A stretch of DNA of 64,000 bases from Eumeta japonica (lineage: Eukaryota > Arthropoda > Insecta > Lepidoptera > Psychidae), in NCBI GenBank assembly GCA_005406025.1, contig BGZK01001431.1, forward strand, positions 89,613 to 153,612. The letters are read 5' to 3'. Shown here in pieces: positions 1 to 11,094 of the stretch. How positions within the stretch are numbered: position 1 is the first letter of the stretch; each line of letters opens with the position of its first letter. Below the pieces are notes generated by a model. That model was not told the DNA's origin. It saw only the letters and a list, made by a program, of their open reading frames with translations, and did not search any database. The translations under genes and the position numbers were made by a program.

Positions 1-400
1 AAATAACACAGATACCGCTGTTTAGTGTTTTTCTTTCAGAATTTTAATAGTTATCTAATAAAAAAATGTTTATTTACAACTTACAAATATTTATTACCAT
101 TTATTCACTTATTATATTATTTATTTACTTTCAAACATTTTAATTTATTCCATTGTTATCATTCAATTCGTAAACTGTATTTACATACAGCGAAAGGAAC
201 TTCGTTCCAATCGGGTGTCCCAAAGACACCTCATGAGTTTTTTTCCTTATGCCCTAAAACGGTAATATATATGCATATATATACAAGCGTCAAGTATGGT
301 TTGGCAATAGTGCACAATACGATGTAAAAAGAATATAACAAAAATAGGTCAAGTGTGAACGGGGTCTTTCGAAAGATTCCGTAGTAAACGAAACAAAAAA
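1..400. other. AT-rich flank, nothing recognised
   Basis: AT-rich sequence with short chance frames in both directions. I see no coding similarity, RNA structure or repeat boundary before the element that starts near 406. Confidence 0.5.
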
Positions 401-405
401 ACCTT

Positions 406-896
406 TTGACGTGACAACGTCTTATAAATTGGTTTGCCGGGTGACACTTCAAGAAACTGCGTTACGCTCCGCTCACGTTATGCGCTCACAATGAGAGCGA
501 GTGAGAGCACGCGTCCCTTCCACTCGGGCATGGTTAGCCCGCCTAAGAGCGAGAGACAGACATAAAAGTGAAAGGCACGCGTCCCTCCGCTCGAACACAG
601 TTAGCCCGCCTAAGAGCGAAATGTATTGCAAGTTATTGTATGTATATTTGTATATAAATACGTATGTATGTGTAAAGGTAAAAATAAAATTTTGTTAATA
701 TGAAATTCAGTGCGAGATTCTTTGTATAAATTAATGTTTTAAATATAATTCTTTGTATAAATAAATGTTTTAAATTGTTACTATTATTTCATCCTTCTTC
801 CTACTATACGAATGAATATTCACATTAAAATGATTTTACCACTCAAAGTCGTTGTCACGTAAAACTTTCGCCCGTATACCGACTTTACAGGCAACC
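406..896 (+). repeat. Dispersed repeat A, copy 1 (DNA-transposon-like)
   Basis: This block matches, in reverse orientation, the block at 40708-41082. It opens with GACGTGACAACGTC at 408-421 and closes with a segment containing GTTGTCACGTAAAACTTTCG (851-870) and ending GCAACC at 896. Shared internal landmarks include TTGCAAGTTATTGTATGTAT and a TACGTATGTATGTGTAA segment. The motif ACGTGACAACG occurs near both ends in opposite orientations, which suggests a non-autonomous DNA transposon with inverted, partly subterminal repeats. This copy carries two GAGCGA-rich segments (about 490-620) that are not alike in the partner. It also carries a local direct duplication of about 34 bp (716-777, motif ATTCTTTGTATAAAT). 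It has no coding capacity. Confidence 0.7.
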
Positions 897-943
897 AATT
901 TTTTATTAATACGGTGTGTGGTGGCAAGAAACACGAAATACAC

Positions 944-966
944 AAGTCCGACTCGCGCTTGGCCGA
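944..966 (+). repeat. Possible 3' end fragment of repeat B
   Basis: The sequence AGTCCGACTCGCGCTTGGCC resembles the terminal segment of repeat B at about 24285-24306 (GGTCCGACTTGCTCTTGGCT). It is only about 20 bases long, so it is either a truncated 3' end of that family or chance. Confidence 0.4.
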
Positions 967-975
967 ATGTTTTAT

Positions 976-3947
976 ATGTAAAATAAAGTTATAAAAAAAA
1001 CCCCAAGTACAAAAGTAATGAGGTGTATATACGGCTACTGAGAGAGCGCTGGCCGGTGTCCAAGCGCGCGGCCCACTGCCACTGTTACCGGAATAATTGT
1101 GCCTCGACTAGTTCATGGGTCGTACCGTTGTTGACACAACTGCTTATTAATTGCTGATGTCACGTATAAGTTGTTCATTCAATATAATTCGCTTTGATGC
1201 TTGATACTTGCTGAGGAGAGAGGTGTTTTTTATTTATTTATGCGACCGCTTTTCATAACTTGACGAGAGTCCGTGCTGTAGAAAGAAACGAGGGCATACT
1301 GTAATACAAGCTTATTTGGTTTAAGGGAGCAAGGATATGGTTTACATGTTAAGGAACGATACGTTGGAATATAAAATATATAGATCTATATTTTTGTTTT
1401 ACTTAGTATAGATTAACTCAATCATTTAGTATTCCTTCTGTACAAATTAATGAATAAGCTCTTTAAGGAAACATAAAAGTCGAAGTATGAGTTTGTGTGT
1501 TATGATTTATTGTGTAAGCAGACGTAGCTTTCAGAAATACACCTAAAAATTTAAAATTTTTATGGTTGGATACGACCGAATAATAAATGGAACCCCTTAT
1601 AAAATTACTCATGTATCTGTTTGTGCGTCCGTCATAGTGTAATTTTAAAATAAACAGTTTTATTCACAATTCCACAATCTATATATTTTTGTGGTATACT
1701 TATTGAAACCATTACACCTTAAGATTTGGAATTTAAAATTATAATTTAAATTCATGTCTAGATTTGTTATCTATAATTAATATGTTTTTATGAAAAAATA
1801 ATTAAAAAATACAACATTCTGTAATACTTTTTTTAACTATAGTGTTATTATATTACTAACGCTGTCTGCCGTAAATTGCAGAACTTATAAGGCATACATC
1901 AATGTGTGTTGTTTTGTACAACTCATTGTTAATAACGTTGTCTGTTAAAGAAACTACAAAGTTAAATATATCGATGTTTATTTACAAAATCGCTAGACGA
2001 TTTTTAGAGTATAAGTAAATAGATAGTAATTATACGTATAGTTTAATGCGTGATAATTTTTTTACCTATAAATAGAATGTCACTATACTATTAAAAGTAT
2101 CTGTTTGCCATTACAAAATTAATAAGACATATCTAAGTTACAAAATATGGATATGAGCACCTCCATTTTTATTTCTGTTCAATAATGAAATTTTACATAC
2201 AATTAATGTTTTTTTTGTTTACGTAATTTTCATGAAAGAATATTAATAAATTTTTTGTCAACATTGAAAATTCTCTGAAAATTATACAATCCATGTATTT
2301 ACAGTTCATTCTGTTAAAAAAATTCTCTTAATAATTAGGTGTAGGTATAAAATTATTGTATGAAATAATTATTTTATGACCAAACTACCTAAAGCTCAAA
2401 CAATTAAAATTTTAATCGAATACAGACGAGCTCAATGTAATTTATTTGTTTCCTCCGTTAAATAAAAAAAATTCTTCATTATTTTATAGAAAAGGTTTTT
2501 GGTGCTCTTGGGTGTAAAAATAATATTAAATTATTATATACACTTCAATTTAAATGTTATAAGCTGGATAAATTAAAGTTAAACTTAGTACAGGCAGCCA
2601 AATAATTATAGCAATTTCCTTTTTGGTCGGTTTTGCTATTCGATGTGTATGCGATCGTCCAAAAAGTAGTATATACAAATGACAGATGTGCATCCAGCAT
2701 GATATGACACTTTATTTATTATTTAAAGGTAGTTTCTACAACGCATTATCATTCAATGTTTCTGTTTACTCAATATGTACCATAACATACATAAAATTCA
2801 TAATATAAATTAATGTCACCAAGTTTTACTAAGATCTGTATAACGACACTGTAACAATTAGAGTGAAACTTGGATTTACTTATCCATTAAAATCTGTCAC
2901 TTTTTTTTTCCTTTCCGTTATATTTTATAAAACTCTCAGATTAAAAGTGAAAACGAATTCAGTAATAATCTAAACTGCCGGTTTCTTAATTTCAAATCCA
3001 TTATCATCCCGTTTGGAGGAAAGAAAAGAGAGAGAGATTAACTTGTTTATTTTATGTTTCTCGCGTATTTTCTTCATGAACGTCGAATTCCTTTTGCAGA
3101 ACAATATTTTTCATTGGAGCGCCATTCGCTATCATTAATATTCAAAACGAGCCGTCCTTGTAATTACCGAGAGTTCGGCGCGGTATAGAAAGTTGTCTTT
3201 GGGGCCAGCTTTTTGAATTTTTGTCTTTGGATTCGTGTCGGCGCTAAAGGAAAGGACATCATTAAAATATTTTAACGAGACGTTTCTTGACGCGCTGTAT
3301 CGTTACCTGCAGCAACGCATTGAATTGGTGTTTCAATTTAACGTTCTCGTATATATGTTACCGAAATGTGACTCGTTTATACAACATATTTTCTTTTCAG
3401 TTTCAGCATAAGTAGAATAGTACTTATCTGAAAGATATAGATATAAGAGGCGTTCGTGAAGTACGGTATTCTATGCATGTCGTTGTACAATACATCAAAA
3501 ACAAACGATCATGAAATTTTCAGTACTGGTTCCGGCTATCTGGTAGTGTTCCTAGCTGTATAATATCAGGTCAGGCAAACATTTTGTTTTCAACAAAGAA
3601 GTATTTCTTTGTTGAATTTTGTTTTTAAATATACATTGACATTTCTTATGAGAATACTTAAAATATTCTGTTTCACTAAAAAAATGACACTACAATGAGA
3701 AGTTTTTTGCGCGATGACTTTGTACGATTTCAATTAACGATAAAAATCAGAAGTATTATTTGAAAGCATTCGAAAAATGGCATTCGAAACCAAAGTTCTA
3801 TTAAAGTGTTTGTTGACTGCTGACTCAACGAATGTAAGCACGGTAGAGTAACTTTGGGGGACTAAGAAAGGCGTAGCCGCCTTTTAGCGGCAGTTACAGA
3901 AGAAGACTTGTAGGCAGTGAAATATTTAGCTGACTCTTCGTGATACA
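976..3947. other. AT-rich gene desert with one GC-richer patch
   Basis: No frame of note and no recognised repeat. About 1040-1150 and 3100-3330 are richer in GC than their surroundings and could be unique, possibly conserved, sequence. The remainder is AT-rich with homopolymer runs. Confidence 0.45.
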
Positions 3948-3981
3948 ATGCAATCTGCATTGTATACAGTGCAGATTGCAT
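3948..3981. repeat. Imperfect palindrome
   Basis: The arms TGCAATCTGCA and TGCAGATTGCA flank a TTGTATACAG centre. The whole 34 bp reads almost the same on both strands, with a single mismatched pair. The function is unknown; it could be a fold-back remnant of a small element. Confidence 0.75.
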
Positions 3982-3989
3982 GATAAAAT

Positions 3990-5425
3990 GTGGGCGAAAT
4001 TGTGTAATGGAATCGTCCCGCAAGAAGGATAGTTATAGGCTGAAACGCATAATCTAGCCCAGCAGCAGAATCGGATAGCTTTAAGTAAGCTTCTCACAGT
4101 GCGTTTACGATATTGGTACTTGCGATGGATCGTGAATTTATCATGAAAGAACAGTCAGCGGACTTGAGTTGAGTCATTTGTTTCAAAATGAACCAATACC
4201 TATCAAAGCGAAACCAGCGAAACGAGCAAGACTTGCAGACAAAATTGAGATCTCAATTTTTTTGGACAGGTCATCTGGTGTCAAGACCCCTATGTGTCAA
4301 AGGAGCCTGCCTCAAAGGAATATCAATCCTGAATGGTTTGTTGACAAGAATTTGTCATAAGTTCTTACAACACACCCTACTCCGTAGAGTAATGGTCCAT
4401 AAGGACTATCCGTCTGCTCACACGGGATCAAAAACAATGAAAGTTTTCATTCGAAAAGCTTGAAAGTTTTTATAGATTTTAGTAATTTATATTTTACGTC
4501 AAAACCATGTTCGCAATAGAGACTAACAAATATGCCTCGAATGCAATTTAGACACAGCCATTTGTATTTTTAATTAAATTTTGATTGTCATCTAGCATCT
4601 ACGATTCTTAATTCACACATTGAGTAATTTAATAGCAACTAAATGTAAATAAGTTTTACAAAAATTTGTTAATAAAAACCTCTTTATTAACAAATCCTTG
4701 TAATTTTGGCAAAGAATTGTGACATTAAAGGCATCAAAATATAGATTGCCATATTCCGTCTGCTTGTTATTATGGTGATTGTAAAAATTTTATTGTTATT
4801 CATACGTTATAATGTAACTACTTTACAGTGGGAAATGTAATTATACATAATAGCGGAGATGACATACAAAATTTTTATCACTTGATTTAGTTGGCAAATA
4901 GTATCCTATACAAACTATACATGTTTAGTTAAAGATTTTTTTATCAGTATTAAATATACTTGATGCACACATGAAAATGGCTTGATTTGACATTTTTTAC
5001 CTAACGTTATTTGGATTATGGCCTTATTTTAAGATAAAAAACGAGCCTTGACCACAACTCGAGTTTCGACGTGATCGCGTCAACGCTATTCACGATGTTA
5101 TTTATTTACAGCAAAGGACAGAATCTTGTTAAAACAAACGGCGTAATTGCAACTAGTTCCAACAAAAGTTATTACATCTGATGGCGCCTGGTAATAAAAC
5201 AACGAAATAGGTTACAACATTCGCATATTGTTAAAGTTAACAATAGCACTTTGTATGCATACCTTGTAAATCGGAAAATGGGAATATTAATATAAAAAAG
5301 TAATATCGACATAAAAAAGATAAAGCGAAATAGTCGCCATCAATCTATTTATGTATGGGCCAGGCGTAAAACCGCATGTAAAGCTTTCTAGGTATTATAG
5401 AATTTATCGCAACAAAAAGGAAAAG
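3990..5425. other. Unclassified region with two overlapping short frames
   Basis: Two overlapping frames, 4169-4360 and 4188-4463 on the plus strand, are open for 63 and 91 codons. The residues match nothing I recognise. The base composition here (about 3830-4460) is less AT-rich than the flanks, as in old transposon coding sequence, but I cannot name a family. The remainder to 5425 is AT-rich and featureless. Confidence 0.3.
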
Positions 5426-5429
5426 TGTT

Positions 5430-5786
5430 TGAATGTGTGTATACGCTGTGGTCGATATATGGCTGCAGAACAGACGTGGGCCCACTCGACCGGTGAGATA
5501 CTGCACTCTCACAGAATGCAGCCGTAAAGTAGCACCTTTCGCTGTTGTCTATCATCCAGGGAGCGAAAGTTCCGGTGGTTTAATCTCTTTTCCAACAGAT
5601 ACGCTATTTCTTCTTAAAAGTTCCGGTAGCCCACTCCCCCCTCTATCTAATATTCTATTTCTTCATAAGAGACGTCAACGCACCAGTGACTTCTCTAGGA
5701 TTGCGGATGTCCACGGGCAGTGGTGATCATCTAGTCTCTGATGAACCACATGCTTGTTAGCCGTGTAAAATTTTATGAAAAAAAAG
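5430..5786 (+). repeat. Repeat C, copy 1: lepidopteran retroelement 3' end
   Basis: The block contains a GGGCCCACTCGACCGGTGAG segment (5476-5495), a TTCCGGTGGTTTAATC segment (5570-5585) and a GATTGCGGATGTCCACGGGC segment (5699-5718), then GGTGATCA. It ends in an A-run after TTTTATG at 5786. From memory this is a very common lepidopteran interspersed repeat that ends in this way, as retroposed sequences do. A second diverged copy lies inverted at 10771-11090. A frame of 97 codons (5433-5726) runs through it, but the sequence is repeat-derived and I do not regard it as a gene. Confidence 0.7.
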
Positions 5787-5789
5787 TTA

Positions 5790-8400
5790 CGTTATAATAT
5801 AATTAATAATAGCACAACTGTCTTTAAAATATAATTAACATACCACTACAGTCTTGTGTTTTATATTCTAATGTAACTTAAGACTATGTTTTTTTATTAA
5901 AGCTATTTACATCTTTGAGGTAGACATTTAACAGTGAGTGTTAATGTCATCTCGTTCTTTCTGTGCTAATTTATTCTCATCTTCTTGGAATTTTGAGTAA
6001 TTGTTACATACTTTTCAATTATCATAAAAAAAGTGTCAGTATCATGTAAGGTTATTTACTATGTCGTAAGCTCAAGGTACTCATTAAGCATTATAAACAA
6101 ACTAACGTCGATGGCCCTAATGTTTAACAATTTCGGCCATGGCGGTTAATATACGGTTTTTTTTAATGGCATAGAAATAGGAATATAGACAATATAAGAT
6201 CAAGAGTTAAAGTATAAAAATTGTTGTGTTGCGACAACAATTTTTACACTACACTACAACTTACTCAGAAGCCATCTGAAGTTTTTCAAATAGTTCTTCT
6301 GTTTAAGTCGACATTCGAAATCGTAAAAAATCGGTGAACAAAAAGGTTTTTCTGATGTATAGATTAATTTATCAATCCTATAAAATATTTTTATTTTACT
6401 CTTGATAAGCAAATTTTAATCGATTATTGTATCTGAAATAATCGAATTATGACTGAGTGAAAACCAGCCAGTGTCTCTTTGTTACAAACAGTTTCACGCA
6501 AAATAATTTGCGCAGCCTAGTAGGTATACTGCATAGTGATCTTTTGGTATTTGGGCGAAACCGCAGGCATTGTTAAAATAAATTGTCATTCTCGTATTCA
6601 TGCGACGTCCTCACTCGTTTTGTTGTTAAGAGAAAATGAAAGCTTGATTAATTAACATCAGGGCCTAGTTTATATTGCCTTCCGCGGGCAGCTTAATTAA
6701 GGTTTCGTGTACATCTAAACCGTGTCCTAAGGGCGGCACTCTAATGAACTTCGTATGATTTCTCGTAGTTAAATAATTTTATAACAAGTTGCGTTGGAAG
6801 TTATTCATCTTAAATGTATATTATTCTGAAAACATAATGGAGGAGAGCTTGTTCATTTAAAATTGGTCCTATTTCTATTGAAATAAAATCAGATTTTAAG
6901 ACGTTTTCGTAAGAGTTATTGAAAATATAACCACACATCTGCGATTTGGCCACACATTCATGTTCCATCACTATATGATGAAAGTGTGATTGATTTATTT
7001 TCATGCTGTATAGTGTTTGTTTTATTATAATAGAATTCAAAAAACAGTATTTTCCTCAATGTAATTTTACTTCAATCCATTTTTTTTTTCATATAAAATA
7101 TTGGATGTTCATTTCTTCTCTTCCCTTTGAAAAGTTCAAGATAATTTTAGATTAAAACTCAAAATAAGAATTTTATTTAAGAAATAACCCACAGCCGCGA
7201 TCGGGTTTTCAATTCTTATAATTATATTATGCTTTCTATTTTTTTTAAGTCAATAATTTTGAAAACGTCCATTGTCATAGATAGAAATATCAATGTATAA
7301 GTATCGTAACGATTCCCATGAGCTTTCATGGTTTTGACAAGATGTAGTAAATGTTAACTAGGGATTTGTTCTATTTCGAACATGTAGTGCCAATTTCGAG
7401 ATATGGAATTTTTATTTGCGTATTACATTTAATATAGAAAGTTAAATGTTATATTTATAGTAATAATGTACATATTATGGTAATAGCTGTATATTATGTT
7501 TCAAAAACTTATTGTAAAATATGTAGTGGAGATTATGTAAATCGACAATTACGATTCTTTGCGACATCGACTATACCAGTCTGCTATAATTCTGCATGAA
7601 ATAAGAAAATTATTATTCTTAAAATGCTGCATCATTATTACTCATGAATACATGATGGGGCGACGACACATAAATAAGGTAAAATGTTCGCAACTGTCGC
7701 GTTAATATTGTTTAAGTTAAATTGTAATAAGTTTTTGTAGTTAAAATATTGCATTTTTAGATTCTATTAAATTTAAATTTTCGGCAAACATTGATAGAAA
7801 ATAGTGCTTTTGCCTCTTTTTTTATGTGTCTACAATTGAATTTTCAGTAAATGCACTCTTAAGAATTAGAATTAAATTTTCATTGCTTATCCATTGTTGA
7901 TTTCAAAATTTCGACTGTAATCACAAACACAACCCATTCACTCGAACACTGTAAAGCCTTGGTTACCCTAATATCTTCCTTTAATACAATGAAAACTTCT
8001 ATATAGTAGTTCTAGAAGTGAAGTCAACGTTGGATTTCAATGAACCCGAAGCAGCTTCGTTATGTAGACAACATTTTTTCCTAGAATCGTATACATTTTT
8101 AATGTGTACTCAACTCTGACCGCTCTAAGACTCCACATTTTTAATTTTTTTTGTGCGCAAGCGTCCTTTCACTGTACTTGACTCCATCGAGACGAATATA
8201 AGGTATGGATTAGGCACAAAAGAGATAACGGGCAGAAGTGACACAATCTGACTCAATCCATATAAAAAAATAACCACGTGTGCTTCTCGAGACGCCCGAC
8301 AGAAGTGATAAACTAATCTAAGTTCAACTATTTAGTATTAAAATTGTTTAACTTGAGAAAAGCTTAGGTTATTACTTAAATTTTATGTATATTAATATGA
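5790..8400. other. AT-rich stretch, little recognised
   Basis: No coding similarity and no dispersed repeat recognised apart from the hairpin at 6216-6245. A minus-strand frame at 6810-7040 is AT-driven and not supported. Confidence 0.45.
6216..6245. repeat. Perfect 12-bp inverted repeat (hairpin)
   Basis: AAAAATTGTTGT (6216-6227) and its exact complement ACAACAATTTTT (6234-6245) flank a 6-base spacer. The pairing extends imperfectly outward. No T-rich tail or promoter is evident, so a role is not inferred. Confidence 0.8.
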
Positions 8401-8404
8401 TAAT

Positions 8405-9013
8405 GTAAGGAAAGGTTATTTATTAATAAAATCTTTTATTGATTATAATCAAAGTGGAGCTGCTTTTCAATACCTACGCCAGAAATTCTCAAGATTAAGT
8501 GAAGCTAAGATCAAGGAAGGTATATTCATCGGTCCGCAAATAAGAAATTTATTTAACGATGTTAATTTCGACTCTGTGCTAGAAGGTAAAGAAAAACTAG
8601 CCTGGAACGATTTTCGCCTTGTGGCAAGAAACTTCTTGGGAAATAAAAGAAGTGACAACTATGCTGAGCTTGTCGAAAATATGTTATCATCATACCAAAA
8701 ACTAGGTTGTAATATGTCCTTGAAAATACACTTTTTACATTCTCATTTGGACTTCTTTCCGGATAATTGTGGGGCTTTAAGCGATGAACATGGGGAGCGT
8801 TTTCATCAGGACATCGCAAACATGGAAAAACGATATCAGGGCAAGTGGAACGTTCCAATGTTGGCGGATTATTGTTGGACTATTTATCGGGATGTTCCAG
8901 AAGCAGAATATAAGAGAGCTGCAAAAAAAAACGTCGTCGAAATTCTGCTAATGAATAGAATAACAGTAATTTTTTTTATATTTTTGCATAATTTTGTATT
9001 TTTTTATTTCTAA
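8405..9013 (+). CDS. Partial mobile-element-type protein, C-terminal part
   Basis: An open frame runs from about 8405 to the stop at 9011-9013, about 200 codons. The first in-frame ATG lies well inside, so the usable start is unknown and the gene is probably truncated at its 5' end or spliced from upstream. Readable landmarks are AAFQYLRQKFSRLSEAKIKE (8459-8518), IFIGPQIRN, AWNDFRLVARNFLGN, CNMSLKIHFLHSHLDFFP, GALSDEHGERFHQDI and KRYQGKWNVPMLADYCW. From memory, these motifs define an uncharacterised protein present in many near-identical copies in arthropod genomes, which implies a transposon origin; I cannot name the superfamily or the reaction. The frame is unbroken up to the family's usual end, followed by an AT-rich tail and AATAAA at 9012-9017. 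It therefore looks younger than the other elements here. The opposite-strand frame at 8562-8858 is a shadow. Confidence 0.75.
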   Translation, partial: VRKGYLLIKSFIDYNQSGAAFQYLRQKFSRLSEAKIKEGIFIGPQIRNLFNDVNFDSVLEGKEKLAWNDFRLVARNFLGNKRSDNYAELVENMLSSYQKLGCNMSLKIHFLHSHLDFFPDNCGALSDEHGERFHQDIANMEKRYQGKWNVPMLADYCWTIYRDVPEAEYKRAAKKNVVEILLMNRITVIFFIFLHNFVFFYF

Positions 9014-9017
9014 TAAA

Positions 9018-9565
9018 TGGAAACTAATTTATATAAATAATTATTGTTTTCGTTATCAGCATGTGAAGATAAATAAAAAAAACTACTTTGCTCGAAGAAT
9101 ACTTTTCTAAAGTCAAAATTTGTAGACCAGTGTTATAAAACATATTTTGTTCTTAGTTACAACTTTTGAATATTAGAATTTTGGGTATGTACATTATTAG
9201 TATCATTATTTAATTCTATAAAAGTAATAATTGGCTTATGGTAGCTATAATAAGCAACGAAATTTTTACACGTAAATACGTAAGAGAGAGAGAAAGGTGC
9301 TTCCTGGTTAGATTTTTATAATAATCATAAACAGTATATACATATGCGCGTCTATAGAGCCGTTGCGTGTTTTTGCTTTGAAAGTAAATTTAAAGATTTA
9401 ATGATGTTTTGAATATATACTGTTAACAATATGATCGTATTATGTTATATTGCTAAACTTACCTTTCTTTAGGAGATTCTGTAATGTTCCGAGGATCATC
9501 TTCTGCGTGTTTCATGATATATTTTTTAATCAATTTCAAAAAACTGTGATAGTCTTAGGTTATAT
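9018..9565. other. AT-rich, nothing recognised
   Basis: AT-rich sequence without supported features between the mobile-element frame and the GC-richer block starting near 9570. Confidence 0.45.
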
Positions 9566-9569
9566 ACTC

Positions 9570-10425
9570 ACTGTCAACAGTACATGTCTATCGCACACTG
9601 GACATTGAGTAGAGAGAGGAGGAAGCGTCCGTCCGATATACGGCCAGCGCTGTGGGTTAGAGTGAGAGAGAAGGAGCCTGCCTACCGCTGCCGTATGCGC
9701 GAGAGAAAGGGAAGACAGACAGAATGGCGCCGTAACGCGTTACGTTACGAAGCGGTTTACTCTCCCATAAAAAATTATCACTTCAAAATGTATAAATGAA
9801 ATCATTTATTCGAAAACCATCATTGCTCGTCAAGAAAAATGAATGTATGCCGAAAGAAAAAGGTTTTAAGCTATTGCATAGCTTTTATCGCGGGCTTAGA
9901 GCGCGGCGACCGAATCAAGAAATTCCGCAACGAAATTAAAACCTAACACCCTCCACTCCGCCTACCATGTAGCTCGGCCGAGCATTCGCTTAACGTGTAT
10001 GTATATGGTACAACTGTATGAAGCTCGCACGGATCGAGACGAGCTGCTCCGAAATCGGACGAATACGTAAGCAGCTGTTTGTGAGAAAGTATATAGGTGT
10101 ATACGTATCTATCATATCGTTATAATGCCATACTCACCGCATGTGCTCCTTAGGTATGCATGTAGGTATATATGTATACATAGATGTACTTATGTACAAC
10201 AGTGAATAGCAGTTGCTAGTGAATAGATATACGCGTAAAATTTGTGTATAAAGTGTTTTAAATATGAATAAACAAAATGCATTTATGAAGAAAATGATAA
10301 AAAACTTTAATTAATATTAAAGAAAAAACAATATTGCATAAATAAATAAATAATTATAATTGCATAAGTTGATAAAAAATGCTATGCAATAGCTTTACCG
10401 CGGCAGTTCCCGAGTGCCACACATT
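9570..10425. repeat. Probable composite repeat with near-duplicate terminal motif
   Basis: A purine-rich, GC-richer block (9590-9760, many GAGAGA runs, then ACGCGTTACGTTACG) is followed by sequence containing AGCTATTGCATAGC close to a CGCGG (9869-9892). A related motif, GCTATGCAATAGC followed by CCGCGG, lies at 10381-10401. The matching motifs about 520 bp apart suggest one inserted element or two fragments of one family. There is no coding sequence. The family assignment is unknown. Confidence 0.35.
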
Positions 10426-10429
10426 TTCT

Positions 10430-10770
10430 TTTTATTTCAGTCAGTTTCATTGGTTTCCAAGTTAAAAATTGAAACTTCTATGTCAAAAATTTCAACAAAA
10501 GAAAAAACATCTTTATTTACATAATAAAATTGTTATCAAATTTATCAGTATTAGAAAGACAAGTGAAATTAAAAAGTTGTTATTGTGTTAAACATCATTG
10601 TAATTGTGCTCTGCGGTTATGTATTTATAATGAATGATGTCCTTCTTCCCAGTCTTCGAACTTATTCTCAAGGGCTTTACAGAAAGTTTGTGCTGGAGCT
10701 TATGAACGCTAAAAGGCTTGAGTTAGTCAGCGGGCGAGGTGAGGAGTGGGCAAATCATTGTCCCTGAGTT
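10430..10770. other. Short AT-rich spacer, nothing recognised
   Basis: The stretch contains a 60-codon chance frame (10585-10767) with no recognisable residues. Confidence 0.35.
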
Positions 10771-11090
10771 GTTTGTTTTTTATAGCATTTTCGATAAGGC
10801 AATGAGCATTCGAGCCACTAGAGAGTATGTGGTTACCGTTGTCCGGACGGACACTGTCAACCTCGGATATAGGTATAGGATATATGATGGAACGGGCAAT
10901 GCGTTGATGGACGGGAAGTGGGGTAACGAGGATTAGGCCACCGGAAATATCACCCACTGGACGTAACGAACAGCAGTAGCTGCTATTTCACGATTGTATT
11001 CTGTAAGACTGTGATATGTCACCAGTCTAGCGGGTCCATTTTCTTGTTGTAGTCAATTTCACAATATAGCTCTACCCACTCACTTTTCCT
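10771..11090 (-). repeat. Repeat C, copy 2 (inverted)
   Basis: Read on the minus strand, this follows copy 1 at 5430-5786 segment by segment: a GGACCCGCTAGACTGGTGA block, CACAGTCTTACAGAATACAA, then TTCCGGTGGCCTAATC. The 3' end is an A-rich tail (T-rich on the plus strand, 10770-10781). It is more diverged than copy 1. The opposite-strand frames here (10727-10957 minus, 10739-10936 plus) run through the repeat and are not genes. Confidence 0.65.
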
Positions 11091-11094
11091 TGTT

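Noticed and set aside
4188..4463. 91-codon frame possibly from a transposon
   Set aside because: Residues fit no transposase, reverse transcriptase or gag block that I know.
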